This document shows positions 1 to 5,795 of a stretch of 17,993 nt of DNA, in pieces (position 1 is the first letter of the stretch; every line of letters starts with the position of its first letter). The position numbers were made by a program, and so were the translations under genes. The notes beneath the pieces were generated by a model, which worked only from the letters and a program-made list of their open reading frames with translations, did no database searches and was not told where the DNA came from. This DNA is from Verrucomicrobiota bacterium (GTDB lineage Bacteria; Verrucomicrobiota; Verrucomicrobiia; Verrucomicrobiales; Verrucomicrobiaceae): assembly GCA_009885275.1 (NCBI GenBank), contig VFKY01000172.1:1-17993 (forward strand), written 5' to 3'.

Positions 1-42
1 AAAGAGGTCAATCGCTCCGGTAAAAGGCGCAGGTAACACCAT
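1..42 (-). CDS. Partial ORF of the next cassette, cut by the window edge
   Basis: Reading leftward from an ATG at 42, the frame stays open for 14 codons to the window edge (MVLPAPFTGAIDLF). An in-frame TAG lies 21 bases upstream of this ATG. Possible earlier starts are TTG at 60 or 57 and GTG at 45. It lies just beyond the candidate attC at 55-109, where the next integron cassette should begin its gene. Too little is present to name a product, and a chance ORF is possible. Confidence 0.3.
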   Translation of the reverse strand, partial: MVLPAPFTGAIDLF

Positions 43-54
43 CACGGGCTCGTC

Positions 55-109
55 CAACAACCACTATCATCAGTGCGCTTCGCGACCGATGCTAATTTGG
101 GGGTTGTGC
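55..109 (-). other. Candidate short attC site after the lipoprotein gene
   Basis: The site starts directly after the stop codon of the lipoprotein gene with GCACAAC (minus strand). This is the exact complement of the GTTGTGC that opens the same cassette. The core is a hairpin, CATCGGTCGC / GCG-c-ACTGATG, with a GAA loop, one extrahelical C and one G-T pair, flanked by AACC and GGTT. The presumed 3' core is GTTGTTG at 55-61. At 55 bp it would be at the small end for attC sites and the outer arms pair poorly. The 5' boundary is better supported than the 3' one. Confidence 0.45.
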
Positions 110-574
110 CTATTGATTCTTCTTTTGTGGATATGTCCAAAAAACGGTTGAATTGGAGTTTGCCCACCAATCTCTCCACGCTTCTTTATTCGGTTTTAGG
201 CAAGCCCCCTGCAGTGAAATCAAGACCCACCAAGGATCATTCGAACTGTAGATGTCAATCGGATCAATCTCTTCATGTTCTTCGATCTCTTCGATCAGTA
301 TTGGAATCAGCCGATCACGCTGAGATGTTGGCATCGCTTCGTCAAAATTGAATAGTCCTTTGTCAATTCGACGTCGGAACTCCGAAATGGCGCTACGCCG
401 CCTCTCCTCTCTGCCATCGAGAATAAGCGAAATCAAATCGCGGTCGGTAATAACTAAAAGAGGATCAATCACCTCTGCATCAATCTTCTTCGATTCGATT
501 CGATCTTCTCGGTTACATCCGCCGAAGAGCAATAGAATTGGAATCAATATTAGAGATAACCACGGAATTCTCAT
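110..574 (-). CDS. Predicted lipoprotein, cassette-borne, function unknown
   Basis: The 154-residue product starts with a short basic N-terminus and a hydrophobic stretch (residues 5-17). LFGGC follows, so Cys20 is a likely lipidation site, although Phe at -3 is unusual for a lipobox. The mature part is rich in Arg, Glu and Ile, mostly helical in appearance, and ends with a W-R-D-W-W-A-N segment (about residues 133-139). Similar segments close some HEAT-repeat proteins, but I cannot see clear repeats. I do not recognise the family. The gene starts 5 bases inside its cassette border and its stop touches the next candidate attC, a tight packing typical of integron cassettes. No ribosome-binding site is visible. 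Confidence 0.65.
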   Translation of the reverse strand: MRIPWLSLILIPILLLFGGCNREDRIESKKIDAEVIDPLLVITDRDLISLILDGREERRRSAISEFRRRIDKGLFNFDEAMPTSQRDRLIPILIEEIEEHEEIDPIDIYSSNDPWWVLISLQGACLKPNKEAWRDWWANSNSTVFWTYPQKKNQ

Positions 575-578
575 TTCT

Positions 579-667
579 GCACAACGTCTAGCTCATCCAC
601 GGCGGGGATGGAAGCCTGAATTCAAACAGGAGCGTTACCCGCCGTTGGATGTAGCGTCTTGTTCGCT
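579..667 (-). other. attC recombination site of the DUF7832 cassette
   Basis: This 89-bp imperfect palindrome begins 4 bases after the stop of the DUF7832 gene. Read on the minus strand it runs from AGCGAAC to GTTGTGC. The arms pair as GCTaCATCCaACGGCGGG against CCCGCCGTGGATGAGC; the 5' arm carries extra unpaired A residues. Single extrahelical bases on one arm are a hallmark of attC sites and set which strand is recombined. The 31-base centre holds a smaller CCTG/CAGG hairpin. The terminal AAC and GTT triplets of the core sites are conserved, while the variable bases deviate from the RYYYAAC and GTTRRRY consensus. Confidence 0.75.
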
Positions 668-671
668 TCGG

Positions 672-1139
672 TCATTTCCAGAACTGCCATGGCTTCTTGT
701 CTTTGGTTCGCTTCCACATCGTGTATCCACGATCAAAATACTGACTGATTCTATCGTAATTCGCCCAAGTGTCCTCGACCCCAAAAAAATCATTACCTCC
801 GCTTACCGAGAAGGCCTGCATGTAATCAGCCACAAACTGGCCCTTCTCAAAGTTGAAGTAGTGCTGTGAAAACGCATTCCCTTCATCGCTAAGCATGTCA
901 TCCACGAGAGCGCCGTCGCACCGAGAGTAGATCTCCGGCCCAGTAATCTTCCGGGCCTTGAACGCAGCTATTTCATCAACGAGAAAGTCGTCGACGAATT
1001 CGTCGTCTAGAAGATCATTCTGGATTAGCCAACCGAGGTAGAATCCGGTGTGCACGAATTGCTGACCTTCCGGCAGTCCCGCTGTCTCGACCGACTCGGA
1101 ATGATATTTGGCCTTGTCGTAGACTATGGGCGGATTCAT
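672..1139 (-). CDS. DUF7832 domain protein, cassette-borne
   Basis: The 155-residue product shows the DUF7832 pattern in order: an N-terminal VYDKAKYH (residues 6-13), an HTGFYLGWLIQNDLL segment (30-44), KARKITGPE (61-69), the signature DEGNAF (85-90), YFNFEKGQFVADYMQAF (94-110) and VEDTWANYDRISQYFD (121-136). The domain fills the whole chain. It is soluble, acidic and has no signal peptide. Members occur as small stand-alone proteins, sometimes near toxins, so an immunity-type role is possible but unproven. The frame remains open upstream to a GTG at 1238. The ATG at 1139 is preferred because the domain begins there and the extension would cross the cassette border at 1145-1151. No Shine-Dalgarno sequence is visible. 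Confidence 0.78.
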   Translation of the reverse strand: MNPPIVYDKAKYHSESVETAGLPEGQQFVHTGFYLGWLIQNDLLDDEFVDDFLVDEIAAFKARKITGPEIYSRCDGALVDDMLSDEGNAFSQHYFNFEKGQFVADYMQAFSVSGGNDFFGVEDTWANYDRISQYFDRGYTMWKRTKDKKPWQFWK

Positions 1140-1251
1140 TTTTGAGCGAACAGTTGGTTCAGTTTCAGTTTTGTAGAAGCTCAATACCCGTATATGCCGC
1201 AAAACCAACGGCTTTGTCGAAGTTTTTCCATAACTCACCTCGGGAAGATGC

Positions 1252-1342
1252 TGTTATTTGAGTGTTATTCCCGCAAAACTGACGGATTACCCCCCAAATT
1301 CGCTGTTATTCCTGAGCACCAAATAACACAATTTCTGTTATT
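1252..1342. repeat. Cluster of five TGTTATT heptamers
   Basis: TGTTATT occurs at 1252-1258, 1263-1269, 1304-1310 and 1336-1342, and inverted (AATAACA) at 1322-1328. The last two form a perfect 7-bp inverted repeat with a 7-base spacer. The first two are 11 bp apart, one helical turn, so a protein could bind both on the same face. Candidate roles are an operator, or binding sites related to the cassette array. The bound protein is unknown. Confidence 0.5.
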
Positions 1343-1359
1343 GAATGCACGGGGAGGGT

Positions 1360-1474
1360 AGGCCGCCGGCCTGCATTTTTGGGCGGCTCGCCCAAGATAT
1401 TTACAACATGAGGATTCCCCATGAAGCGGGCCACCGAAATCAGCAGGCCAGCGGCCTGTGCTCCCCATGAAGCG
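1360..1474. repeat. REP-like GC-rich palindromic repeats
   Basis: AGGCCGCCGGCCTGC at 1360-1374 and GCAGGCCAGCGGCCT at 1443-1457 are inverted copies differing at one base. Each can fold on itself (GGCC-N3-GGCC). Beyond the palindromes both copies continue with a CTCCCC-rTG segment, so the repeated unit is about 27 bp. A separate 13-bp direct repeat, TCCCCATGAAGCG, occurs at 1416-1428 and 1462-1474. This arrangement resembles intergenic REP elements. No further copy was noticed in the window. Confidence 0.55.
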
Positions 1475-1583
1475 TATACGGAAAAAGACTTGCACACGAG
1501 TTTCTATGGCCCGTCGCTCTGCCAGACACTTTTAGTAAGAGAGACCCCGTGTGACTGGATAAAGTTCCAAGGTTGTCTTTCTC

Positions 1584-2039
1584 TCACTTCACTTTCCGTC
1601 TGAGTGTCACCCTCTTGAAGCGCTCACTCCCTTGGTCGCTCTCGCTCGTGATCTGGGGATCGTTGACAAAAAGATTGTGCACGAGGCGGCGATAGTAACT
1701 ATTCATGGGGTTAAGCACTACCGACTGGCCCGTAATGCGGACACGCTCAGCCATCTCTTTGATCTTCTCCAACATCTGATCTTCCTGCATGGTGCGGAAA
1801 TATTCCACATCAACTCGGATGCGTGGGGCGTCCGGCATACGGCGTAGCAGCAGGCGATTGACGAGGTATTGAATATCATCAAGCACCTCCCCATGATGAC
1901 CGATGAGCGCTTCCGTTTCTTCTGTGAGAATCTGAAGTGTGGGGCCGTCAGGTGTGTCCTCGTCCTCGATCTTAACCACAAACCCAAGATGTCCCAACAG
2001 AGTGTCGAGAATCTTATGAGCTTGTTCGAGAGCGAGCAT
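1584..2039 (-). CDS. jag: Jag/KhpB-type KH and R3H RNA-binding protein
   Basis: The 151-residue protein has a KH domain (about residues 25-80) with the loop GHHG at 47-50 in ALIGHHGEVLDDIQYLVN. An R3H domain follows (about 85-150), with the defining R-x3-H as Arg117 and His121 in SYYRRLVHNLF. The N-terminal Jag_N domain of firmicute KhpB proteins is absent, as in many other phyla. Proteins of this family bind RNA and are linked to cell envelope and division control. The gene is the last of the rpmH cluster and starts 5 bases after the yidC stop, so it is surely co-transcribed. Its C-terminal RRKVK tail is basic, consistent with nucleic-acid contact. No Shine-Dalgarno sequence precedes the ATG. 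Confidence 0.92.
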   Translation of the reverse strand: MLALEQAHKILDTLLGHLGFVVKIEDEDTPDGPTLQILTEETEALIGHHGEVLDDIQYLVNRLLLRRMPDAPRIRVDVEYFRTMQEDQMLEKIKEMAERVRITGQSVVLNPMNSYYRRLVHNLFVNDPQITSESDQGSERFKRVTLRRKVK

Positions 2040-2044
2040 ATCAA

Positions 2045-3901
2045 TTATTTTTTGGAGTGCGTGCCACCACCACCAAGACGTGGCGCTTGATGCTTATCCT
2101 TCTTGGGTTTGTTTTTCTGACCCGAGAATGAAACAGGCGAACTTGGAGCCACTTCTGTCACTACTTTCACTTTTTCCAGCACCGGGTCTTTCTGCCAAAG
2201 GCGAGTGACTTGCGCTTGAAGGATGCTGAAAATGTTTTGACCGGTCCAGTAGAGCGCGAGAGCCGAGGCGAAGTTGTAGCAAAAGAACAAGAACATGAAC
2301 GGCATGAGCATGAAAATGCGCTGTTGAGTCTTATCCGTCGCCTGGGGCTGCGGCGTCAGCTTCATCTGAAGAAACATCGTCACGCCCATAAGCATTGGCA
2401 GTGGGTTGATGTCTATGTGATAGCCCAAGAGATTAAAGGCACCGACCGTATCAGGCAGGGAAAGATCATGCACCCAGCCTAGGAAGGGTTGGCCGCGCAA
2501 CTCAGCGGCATATTGCAACACGGAATAGAAGCCAAAGAATATGGGAATCTGAATGAGCATGGGCAAACAGCCTCCCAAGGGATTGACTCCATACTCCTTA
2601 TAAAGCTTCATCGTCTCCTGTTGCTGACGCGTGGGGTCATCCTTGAATTTTACCTGTAATTCCTTGATCTTAGGAGATAGCAATCCCATGCGCTTCATGG
2701 TGGCATTGGACTTCGCTTGAAAGGGCCAGAGAGATAACCTCACGCAAAAAGTGAGCATGATAATGGCAATCCCCCAGTTGTTCGTCCAGTCATGAAACAA
2801 ACGAAGCCCTGCTACCAAAATACGACTAACAACGGAGAAATAGCCGTAGAACATGACATAACGTGTCTGCCGGTCAGCCTGCCCCTCGGCATTGTCGATG
2901 TTTGCTAAATCCCTGTATATTTTAGCACCTATATAAATGCGGAGATTAAAGACTTTCGCGGTGTCGGGCTCTAATTCTACCGTAGGCAAACTCATACCGC
3001 CATGAATGGCATAGTCACTTAGCGCTTTTGCATGGTCTTTAAACGCATCGGATGAATGATCGATGAGAAATCGCTCTGCCCAAAGCTTGCTCGATTGGTC
3101 TTCGTTGGGGCTGATCAGCGTGGTGTAAAAGCGACTCATCACCCCCGCCCACCGCAAACGAGCCGGGTTTTGATATTTTTCCTGCAATTCTAAAACTGGT
3201 CCTCCAAAGCCAAGAAATCCCGCGCCATCACGGAAACTAGAAGTGGCTTGTATTGCAGCATCCCCGGCATTGTTCCAACAGTAAGCGGGCGGCTCTACAT
3301 CATCAGGGCGCAGTGAAGATGCTGCTCCAATGTAGAGGTGGAAGTTGTCGCGGCTGACTTTGGCTTGACTGCGATTCGTCAATGTAAGCTTAAAATTTAA
3401 GAGGTGATCATTGCTGCCACTCCCTTCGCTAAAGCTGTATTCCTTACGAATGAGCATCTTGTCGGGTGACTCAGCTTCAAAAACCACGCGTGAACCTGTT
3501 TGCTCTACAATGTGATAGATTAAGTCATCATAGCTTTTAGCGCCATTGCTTAGGGAACCGATGGCAGCTTTGCCGTGCTCATTGAGCTTGATTAGATCCT
3601 TCGTGGTTAGCATTATCGCATGAGCTATGCCGCCACCTTTGGTGGTGAAGGTGTAGGCCACCTCCTCGTTCTTCAGCTCCACCGTTTTTGCGTCTATGGC
3701 GGGGGCTTGCGACGCAGTTGCTGGAGTGCTTACTGAAGACACGGCTTCCGCTCCCTTAATCTCACCTGCTTTTGCAATGGGTTGTTGCGGAGCAACGGGG
3801 GCGACAGGGGCGACAGGCTGGGGATGTGTCGCCATCCACCAACCATTAAATATCATTGCGGCAATGCAGAGTGTAACGACGATCCAAGCTTTACGGTCCA
3901 T
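2045..3901 (-). CDS. yidC: Membrane protein insertase YidC
   Basis: The 618-residue product has the layout of a Gram-negative YidC. An N-terminal membrane segment (residues 5-23) is followed by a Pro/Ala-rich linker with repeated APV, a large periplasmic domain (about 75-340) and the conserved insertase core (about 350-570). In the core, NNWGIAIIMLTFCVRLSLWPF carries Arg388, the counterpart of the groove arginine that contacts substrates. The cytoplasmic coiled coil lies near 400-435, and PLGGCLPMLIQIPIFFGFYSVL (441-462) and the final membrane segments follow. The tail is Lys-rich. YidC inserts membrane proteins alone or with SecYEG. The gene sits between yidD (60-base gap) and jag. The length is in the usual range for diderm bacteria. 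No Shine-Dalgarno sequence is visible. Confidence 0.97.
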   Translation of the reverse strand: MDRKAWIVVTLCIAAMIFNGWWMATHPQPVAPVAPVAPQQPIAKAGEIKGAEAVSSVSTPATASQAPAIDAKTVELKNEEVAYTFTTKGGGIAHAIMLTTKDLIKLNEHGKAAIGSLSNGAKSYDDLIYHIVEQTGSRVVFEAESPDKMLIRKEYSFSEGSGSNDHLLNFKLTLTNRSQAKVSRDNFHLYIGAASSLRPDDVEPPAYCWNNAGDAAIQATSSFRDGAGFLGFGGPVLELQEKYQNPARLRWAGVMSRFYTTLISPNEDQSSKLWAERFLIDHSSDAFKDHAKALSDYAIHGGMSLPTVELEPDTAKVFNLRIYIGAKIYRDLANIDNAEGQADRQTRYVMFYGYFSVVSRILVAGLRLFHDWTNNWGIAIIMLTFCVRLSLWPFQAKSNATMKRMGLLSPKIKELQVKFKDDPTRQQQETMKLYKEYGVNPLGGCLPMLIQIPIFFGFYSVLQYAAELRGQPFLGWVHDLSLPDTVGAFNLLGYHIDINPLPMLMGVTMFLQMKLTPQPQATDKTQQRIFMLMPFMFLFFCYNFASALALYWTGQNIFSILQAQVTRLWQKDPVLEKVKVVTEVAPSSPVSFSGQKNKPKKDKHQAPRLGGGGTHSKK

Positions 3902-3961
3902 GAGAAAAATTAAATTGAGTCAAACGTGACGGGTTATGCTGATATTGAGTTCGAGATGATT

Positions 3962-4252
3962 TCAGACGTGCGGCGGAGTGTTCTGTGCATGATCATGAGG
4001 GCAATGACAATCAAGATTCCCTTTTTCCGGTACGGGATCGTGGCCACTGCCACCCCATGGTTGGCAACGAAGAATACGCTTCAAGCCAAGCCACACACCC
4101 CGACAAACTCCGTGAGTCTCCACCGCTTGCAAAAAATATTCGGAACACGTCGGAGTGTAGCGACATCCACTGCCCGATCCTCCTATGGCATGAATGACCG
4201 GAGACAATACTTTCTGATAACCACGAATGACCAGACGAATGAGTGTCTTCAT
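3962..4252 (-). CDS. yidD: Membrane protein insertion efficiency factor YidD
   Basis: The 96-residue protein carries the family signature C30-R-Y-x-P-T-C36-S-x-Y, then the segment LRCQPWGGSGHDPVP (61-75). The N-terminus (MKTLIRLVIRGYQKVLSP) is an amphipathic, basic helix typical of this membrane-associated protein. YidD helps YidC-dependent insertion. The C-terminal tail after residue 76 is rich in His and Cys (HCPHDHAQNTPPH) and not part of the conserved core; metal binding is possible but unproven. The start codon overlaps the rnpA stop in an ATGA junction, indicating translational coupling. The product is small but clearly a real gene, given both motif and synteny. Confidence 0.95.
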   Translation of the reverse strand: MKTLIRLVIRGYQKVLSPVIHAIGGSGSGCRYTPTCSEYFLQAVETHGVCRGVWLGLKRILRCQPWGGSGHDPVPEKGNLDCHCPHDHAQNTPPHV

Positions 4253-4614
4253 GAAATAGTCGCCTCTGGTTTAATGGTTTCAAGAATCCCAGCGCGCTTC
4301 GCGGAACGTTTCCAGTCCGCCTGTAACTCAACAAGTGAGGCTTCGGCAGCCCGCCACCGAGCGATGGTGACAATCCAGTAACCTGGCCGCAACGGTGTGG
4401 CGCGGATGATTTCCCGTAGTCTGCGGCGAATTTTATTACGCTGCACGGCTCCGCCCACTTTACGAGAGGTAATAAGGCCACAGCGCCAAGGGTCATTTTG
4501 TTCCAACTTAAGCACACTCAAGACAATGAATCGTCCCGGAAAAGTCACGCCTCCGGCACGCACAATCGCGAACTCGGAGGCGGTTTTAAGACGACTCGCA
4601 GCGGAAAAACGCAT
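4249..4614 (-). CDS. rnpA: Ribonuclease P protein component
   Basis: The 121-residue basic protein matches RnpA. It begins with FSAASRLKTASEF, close to the family's usual opening around R-L-x3-x-E-F. The central cleft strand GLITSRKVGGAVQRNKIRRRLREIIR (46-71) includes the RNR motif R59-N60-K-I-R-R-R-L-R-E68, which binds RNase P RNA and pre-tRNA leader. It works with the RnpB RNA, not encoded here, to mature tRNA 5' ends. The gene lies 24 bases downstream of rpmH and overlaps yidD by 4 bases, the normal operon order. Length is typical (about 110-130). No Shine-Dalgarno sequence is evident. Confidence 0.95.
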   Translation of the reverse strand: MRFSAASRLKTASEFAIVRAGGVTFPGRFIVLSVLKLEQNDPWRCGLITSRKVGGAVQRNKIRRRLREIIRATPLRPGYWIVTIARWRAAEASLVELQADWKRSAKRAGILETIKPEATIS

Positions 4615-4638
4615 GGCGTTGGCCGCAGCTTGCGGTGA

Positions 4639-4830
4639 CTACTTGGTGTTGTGTTGAACCGTGTGACGCTTGAAGAGGACTTCAACGCCCTTAGGAACAA
4701 GACGTTTGCGACCTGCGCGACGACGACGTCTGATGATGTCTTGTCCGTTCACAGTCTTCATACGGGTGCGAAATCCGAATTGCTGCTTGCGGGTGCGCTT
4801 CGAGGGTTGGTAGGTGCGTTTGCTGGGCAT
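4639..4830 (-). CDS. rpmH: Ribosomal protein L34 (bL34), extended C-terminus
   Basis: The chain begins [15 protein letters not shown] and continues with [27 protein letters not shown], the whole bL34 pattern. With 63 residues it is longer than the usual 44-47. There are two extra residues at the N-terminus and about 18 extra after GRKRL ([19 protein letters not shown]). The ATG at 4830 is chosen because the conserved KRTYQPS block follows at once; an upstream in-frame extension has no homology. It is the first gene of the cluster, with a leader of about 60 bases from the predicted promoter. No Shine-Dalgarno sequence is seen. L34 lies at the tRNA exit region of the large subunit. Confidence 0.95.
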   Translation of the reverse strand: MPSKRTYQPSKRTRKQQFGFRTRMKTVNGQDIIRRRRRAGRKRLVPKGVEVLFKRHTVQHNTK

Positions 4831-4896
4831 ATTAGGCGGGGGTAAAAGTGATCTGACCCCGCGTGTCACAGTGTCGCTTGGACCAATGGGGCCGAA

Positions 4897-4924
4897 ATAC
4901 TACGAAGACACCGTCATTTGTCAA
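4897..4924 (-). promoter_or_regulatory. Sigma70-type promoter of the rpmH cluster
   Basis: On the minus strand a perfect -35 box, TTGACA (4919-4924), is followed after 16 bases by a -10 box, TAGTAT (4897-4902, 4 of 6 matches). Transcription would start near 4890, giving an rpmH leader of about 60 bases. It is the only good promoter pattern noticed upstream of rpmH and would drive rpmH-rnpA-yidD-yidC-jag. Confidence 0.65.
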
Positions 4925-5023
4925 ACCGCAAGTCACGCCAGAAAGGTTTTACGGAAAACTAAATCAGCAACATGGCATAAAAAATGTTTGGGCATTGACC
5001 ATCGGGGTTTATCCTCTTCCTAG

Positions 5024-5512
5024 ATGACCTTATCTCCTCCAGCCTCCAACATTCGCATTGAACCCGCTACTTTAGAGGATTTACCTCAATTAACCGATCT
5101 CGTCATGGCGCTATTGGGCGAGGAGGCAGACTTTACTCCGGACCGCATCAAACAGGAGTTGGGGATCAAGTTGATCCTGGAGCAACCCAACCGTGGTCGA
5201 ATCTTCGCTCTCCGTACGGATCATACGCTGATTGGCATGGTGAACCTCCTTTTCACAATCAGTACCGCAGAAGGCGGGTTTGTCATCATGATGGAGGATG
5301 TCATTGTCCACCCCATGCATCGCGGCCAAGGCTATGGCTCCATGTTACTCAAACACGCTATAGAGTTTGCCAAGGAGAAGAAATTCAAACGCATCACGCT
5401 CCTGACTGACAAAATCAGCGCTGAAAGCCAGCGATTCTTCCAAAAGAACGGTTTCACTTTCTCGCATATGATACCGATGCGCTTGACTCTAAGCGATACC
5501 ACAAACGCCTAA
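5024..5512 (+). CDS. GNAT-family N-acetyltransferase
   Basis: The 162-residue protein has the GNAT fold order. An N-terminal IRIEPATLEDLPQLTDLV (residues 10-27) is followed by the beta strands around FALRTDHTLIGMVNL (61-75). Motif A is EDVIVHPMHRGQGYGSMLLKHAI (91-113), with the acetyl-CoA pyrophosphate loop H99-R-G-Q-G-Y-G-S. Motif B is ITLLTDKISAESQRFFQKNGF (124-144), where AESQRFFQKNGF is the usual AxxFYxxxGF block. It transfers an acetyl group to an amine; the substrate cannot be told. An in-frame TAG directly before the ATG fixes the start. The gene diverges from rpmH and is followed after a short gap by a small membrane protein, perhaps in one operon. No Shine-Dalgarno sequence is visible. 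Confidence 0.9.
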   Translation: MTLSPPASNIRIEPATLEDLPQLTDLVMALLGEEADFTPDRIKQELGIKLILEQPNRGRIFALRTDHTLIGMVNLLFTISTAEGGFVIMMEDVIVHPMHRGQGYGSMLLKHAIEFAKEKKFKRITLLTDKISAESQRFFQKNGFTFSHMIPMRLTLSDTTNA

Positions 5513-5526
5513 GGGCTTAACAAGTG

Positions 5527-5772
5527 ATGACCGCTCACGGCTTCAACTCCGAATACATCCCTGCTGCCGACGCTTTGGCATTGAGTCTCATTGCCTTATT
5601 ACTGTTCTGCCTCGTATGTTTTGCCATTGGTGCATGGGTATTATGGCGAAGAGAGAAACGATGCGCAGTGGTCTCTACTGAAATTAGAGGAACCACGCAA
5701 ATAAACTACAATTCGGCACCCGCAAAAAATAGAAAATCCTGGGAACGGGATGAAGACTGGTGGAAAAAGTGA
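5527..5772 (+). CDS. Small single-pass membrane protein, function unknown
   Basis: The 81-residue product has one clear membrane span (about residues 17-40, ALSLIALLLFCLVCFAIGAW), then a basic RREKR stop-transfer segment and a polar tail that ends WERDEDWWKK. The charge pattern suggests the N-terminus outside and the tail in the cytoplasm. The start may be this ATG or the GTG directly before it (5524). The gene is about 11-14 bases from the acetyltransferase stop, so the two are probably co-transcribed. I do not recognise the family. The Trp-rich acidic-basic end is its most distinctive part. Codon use looks like that of its neighbours, supporting a real gene. Confidence 0.65.
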   Translation: MTAHGFNSEYIPAADALALSLIALLLFCLVCFAIGAWVLWRREKRCAVVSTEIRGTTQINYNSAPAKNRKSWERDEDWWKK

Positions 5773-5795
5773 CCTCACTTGTCGCTTAACCAACA

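Larger units (their letters stand above)
1..1151 (-). mobile_element. Integron-type gene cassette array (integrase not in window)
   Basis: Small genes, all on the minus strand, are separated by attC-like sites. On the minus strand the DUF7832 cassette opens with GTTCGCT (plus-strand AGCGAAC at 1145-1151), and its attC opens with AGCGAAC (plus-strand GTTCGCT at 661-667), the exact complement. The lipoprotein cassette opens with GTTGTGC (579-585), and the site after its stop opens with GCACAAC (103-109), again exact. This pairing is expected when each cassette once existed as a circle whose attC was closed by its own 5' end. Complete cassettes are about 585-1150 (566 bp) and about 61-584. The integrase and attI would normally lie upstream of the first cassette, at coordinates above 1151. 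No integrase is found there before jag, so this is either an integrase-less cluster (CALIN) or a displaced array. Confidence 0.72.
1152..1583. other. Gene-free stretch between cassette array and jag
   Basis: No convincing gene is present in these roughly 430 bases. The only ORFs are short, lack start signals and run through repeats. The stretch contains a cluster of TGTTATT heptamers (1252-1342), GC-rich palindromes (1360-1457), a small GGCGG-type hairpin (GGGCG-GCT-CGCCC at 1381-1393) and a 13-bp direct repeat. No integrase gene, clear attI site or strong terminator for the jag operon was found. On the minus strand, GTTGGTT near 1205 and AACCAAC near 1155 form a short inverted repeat beside the first cassette border; its meaning is unclear. 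Confidence 0.6.

Noticed and set aside
126..134. DnaA-box-like TGTGGATAT
   Set aside because: A single 8-of-9 match within a coding region. No cluster of boxes or AT-rich unwinding element accompanies it, so no origin is claimed despite the nearby rpmH cluster.
348..869. 173-residue plus-strand ORF across the lipoprotein gene, attC and DUF7832 gene
   Set aside because: It runs through two better-supported minus-strand genes and the attC palindrome and encodes no recognisable motif.
1140..1238. N-terminal extension of the DUF7832 gene to a GTG at 1238
   Set aside because: The extension crosses the cassette border at 1145-1151 and adds residues outside the domain; the ATG at 1139 fits better.
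1145..1240. Additional attC or attI upstream of the DUF7832 cassette
   Set aside because: Apart from the GTTCGCT border and a 7-bp GTTGGTT/AACCAAC pair, there is no attC-like palindrome, so the site type is left open.
1265..1497. Two short minus-strand ORFs (76 and 63 codons)
   Set aside because: Both translate the palindromic and direct repeats; they have no domain pattern and no sensible start context.
3926..4381. 151-residue plus-strand ORF opposite yidD/rnpA
   Set aside because: It is antisense to two genes with clear motifs and has no family resemblance.
4011..4517. 168-residue minus-strand ORF overlapping rnpA and yidD
   Set aside because: It is another frame of the same strand; the RnpA and YidD frames carry the conserved motifs.
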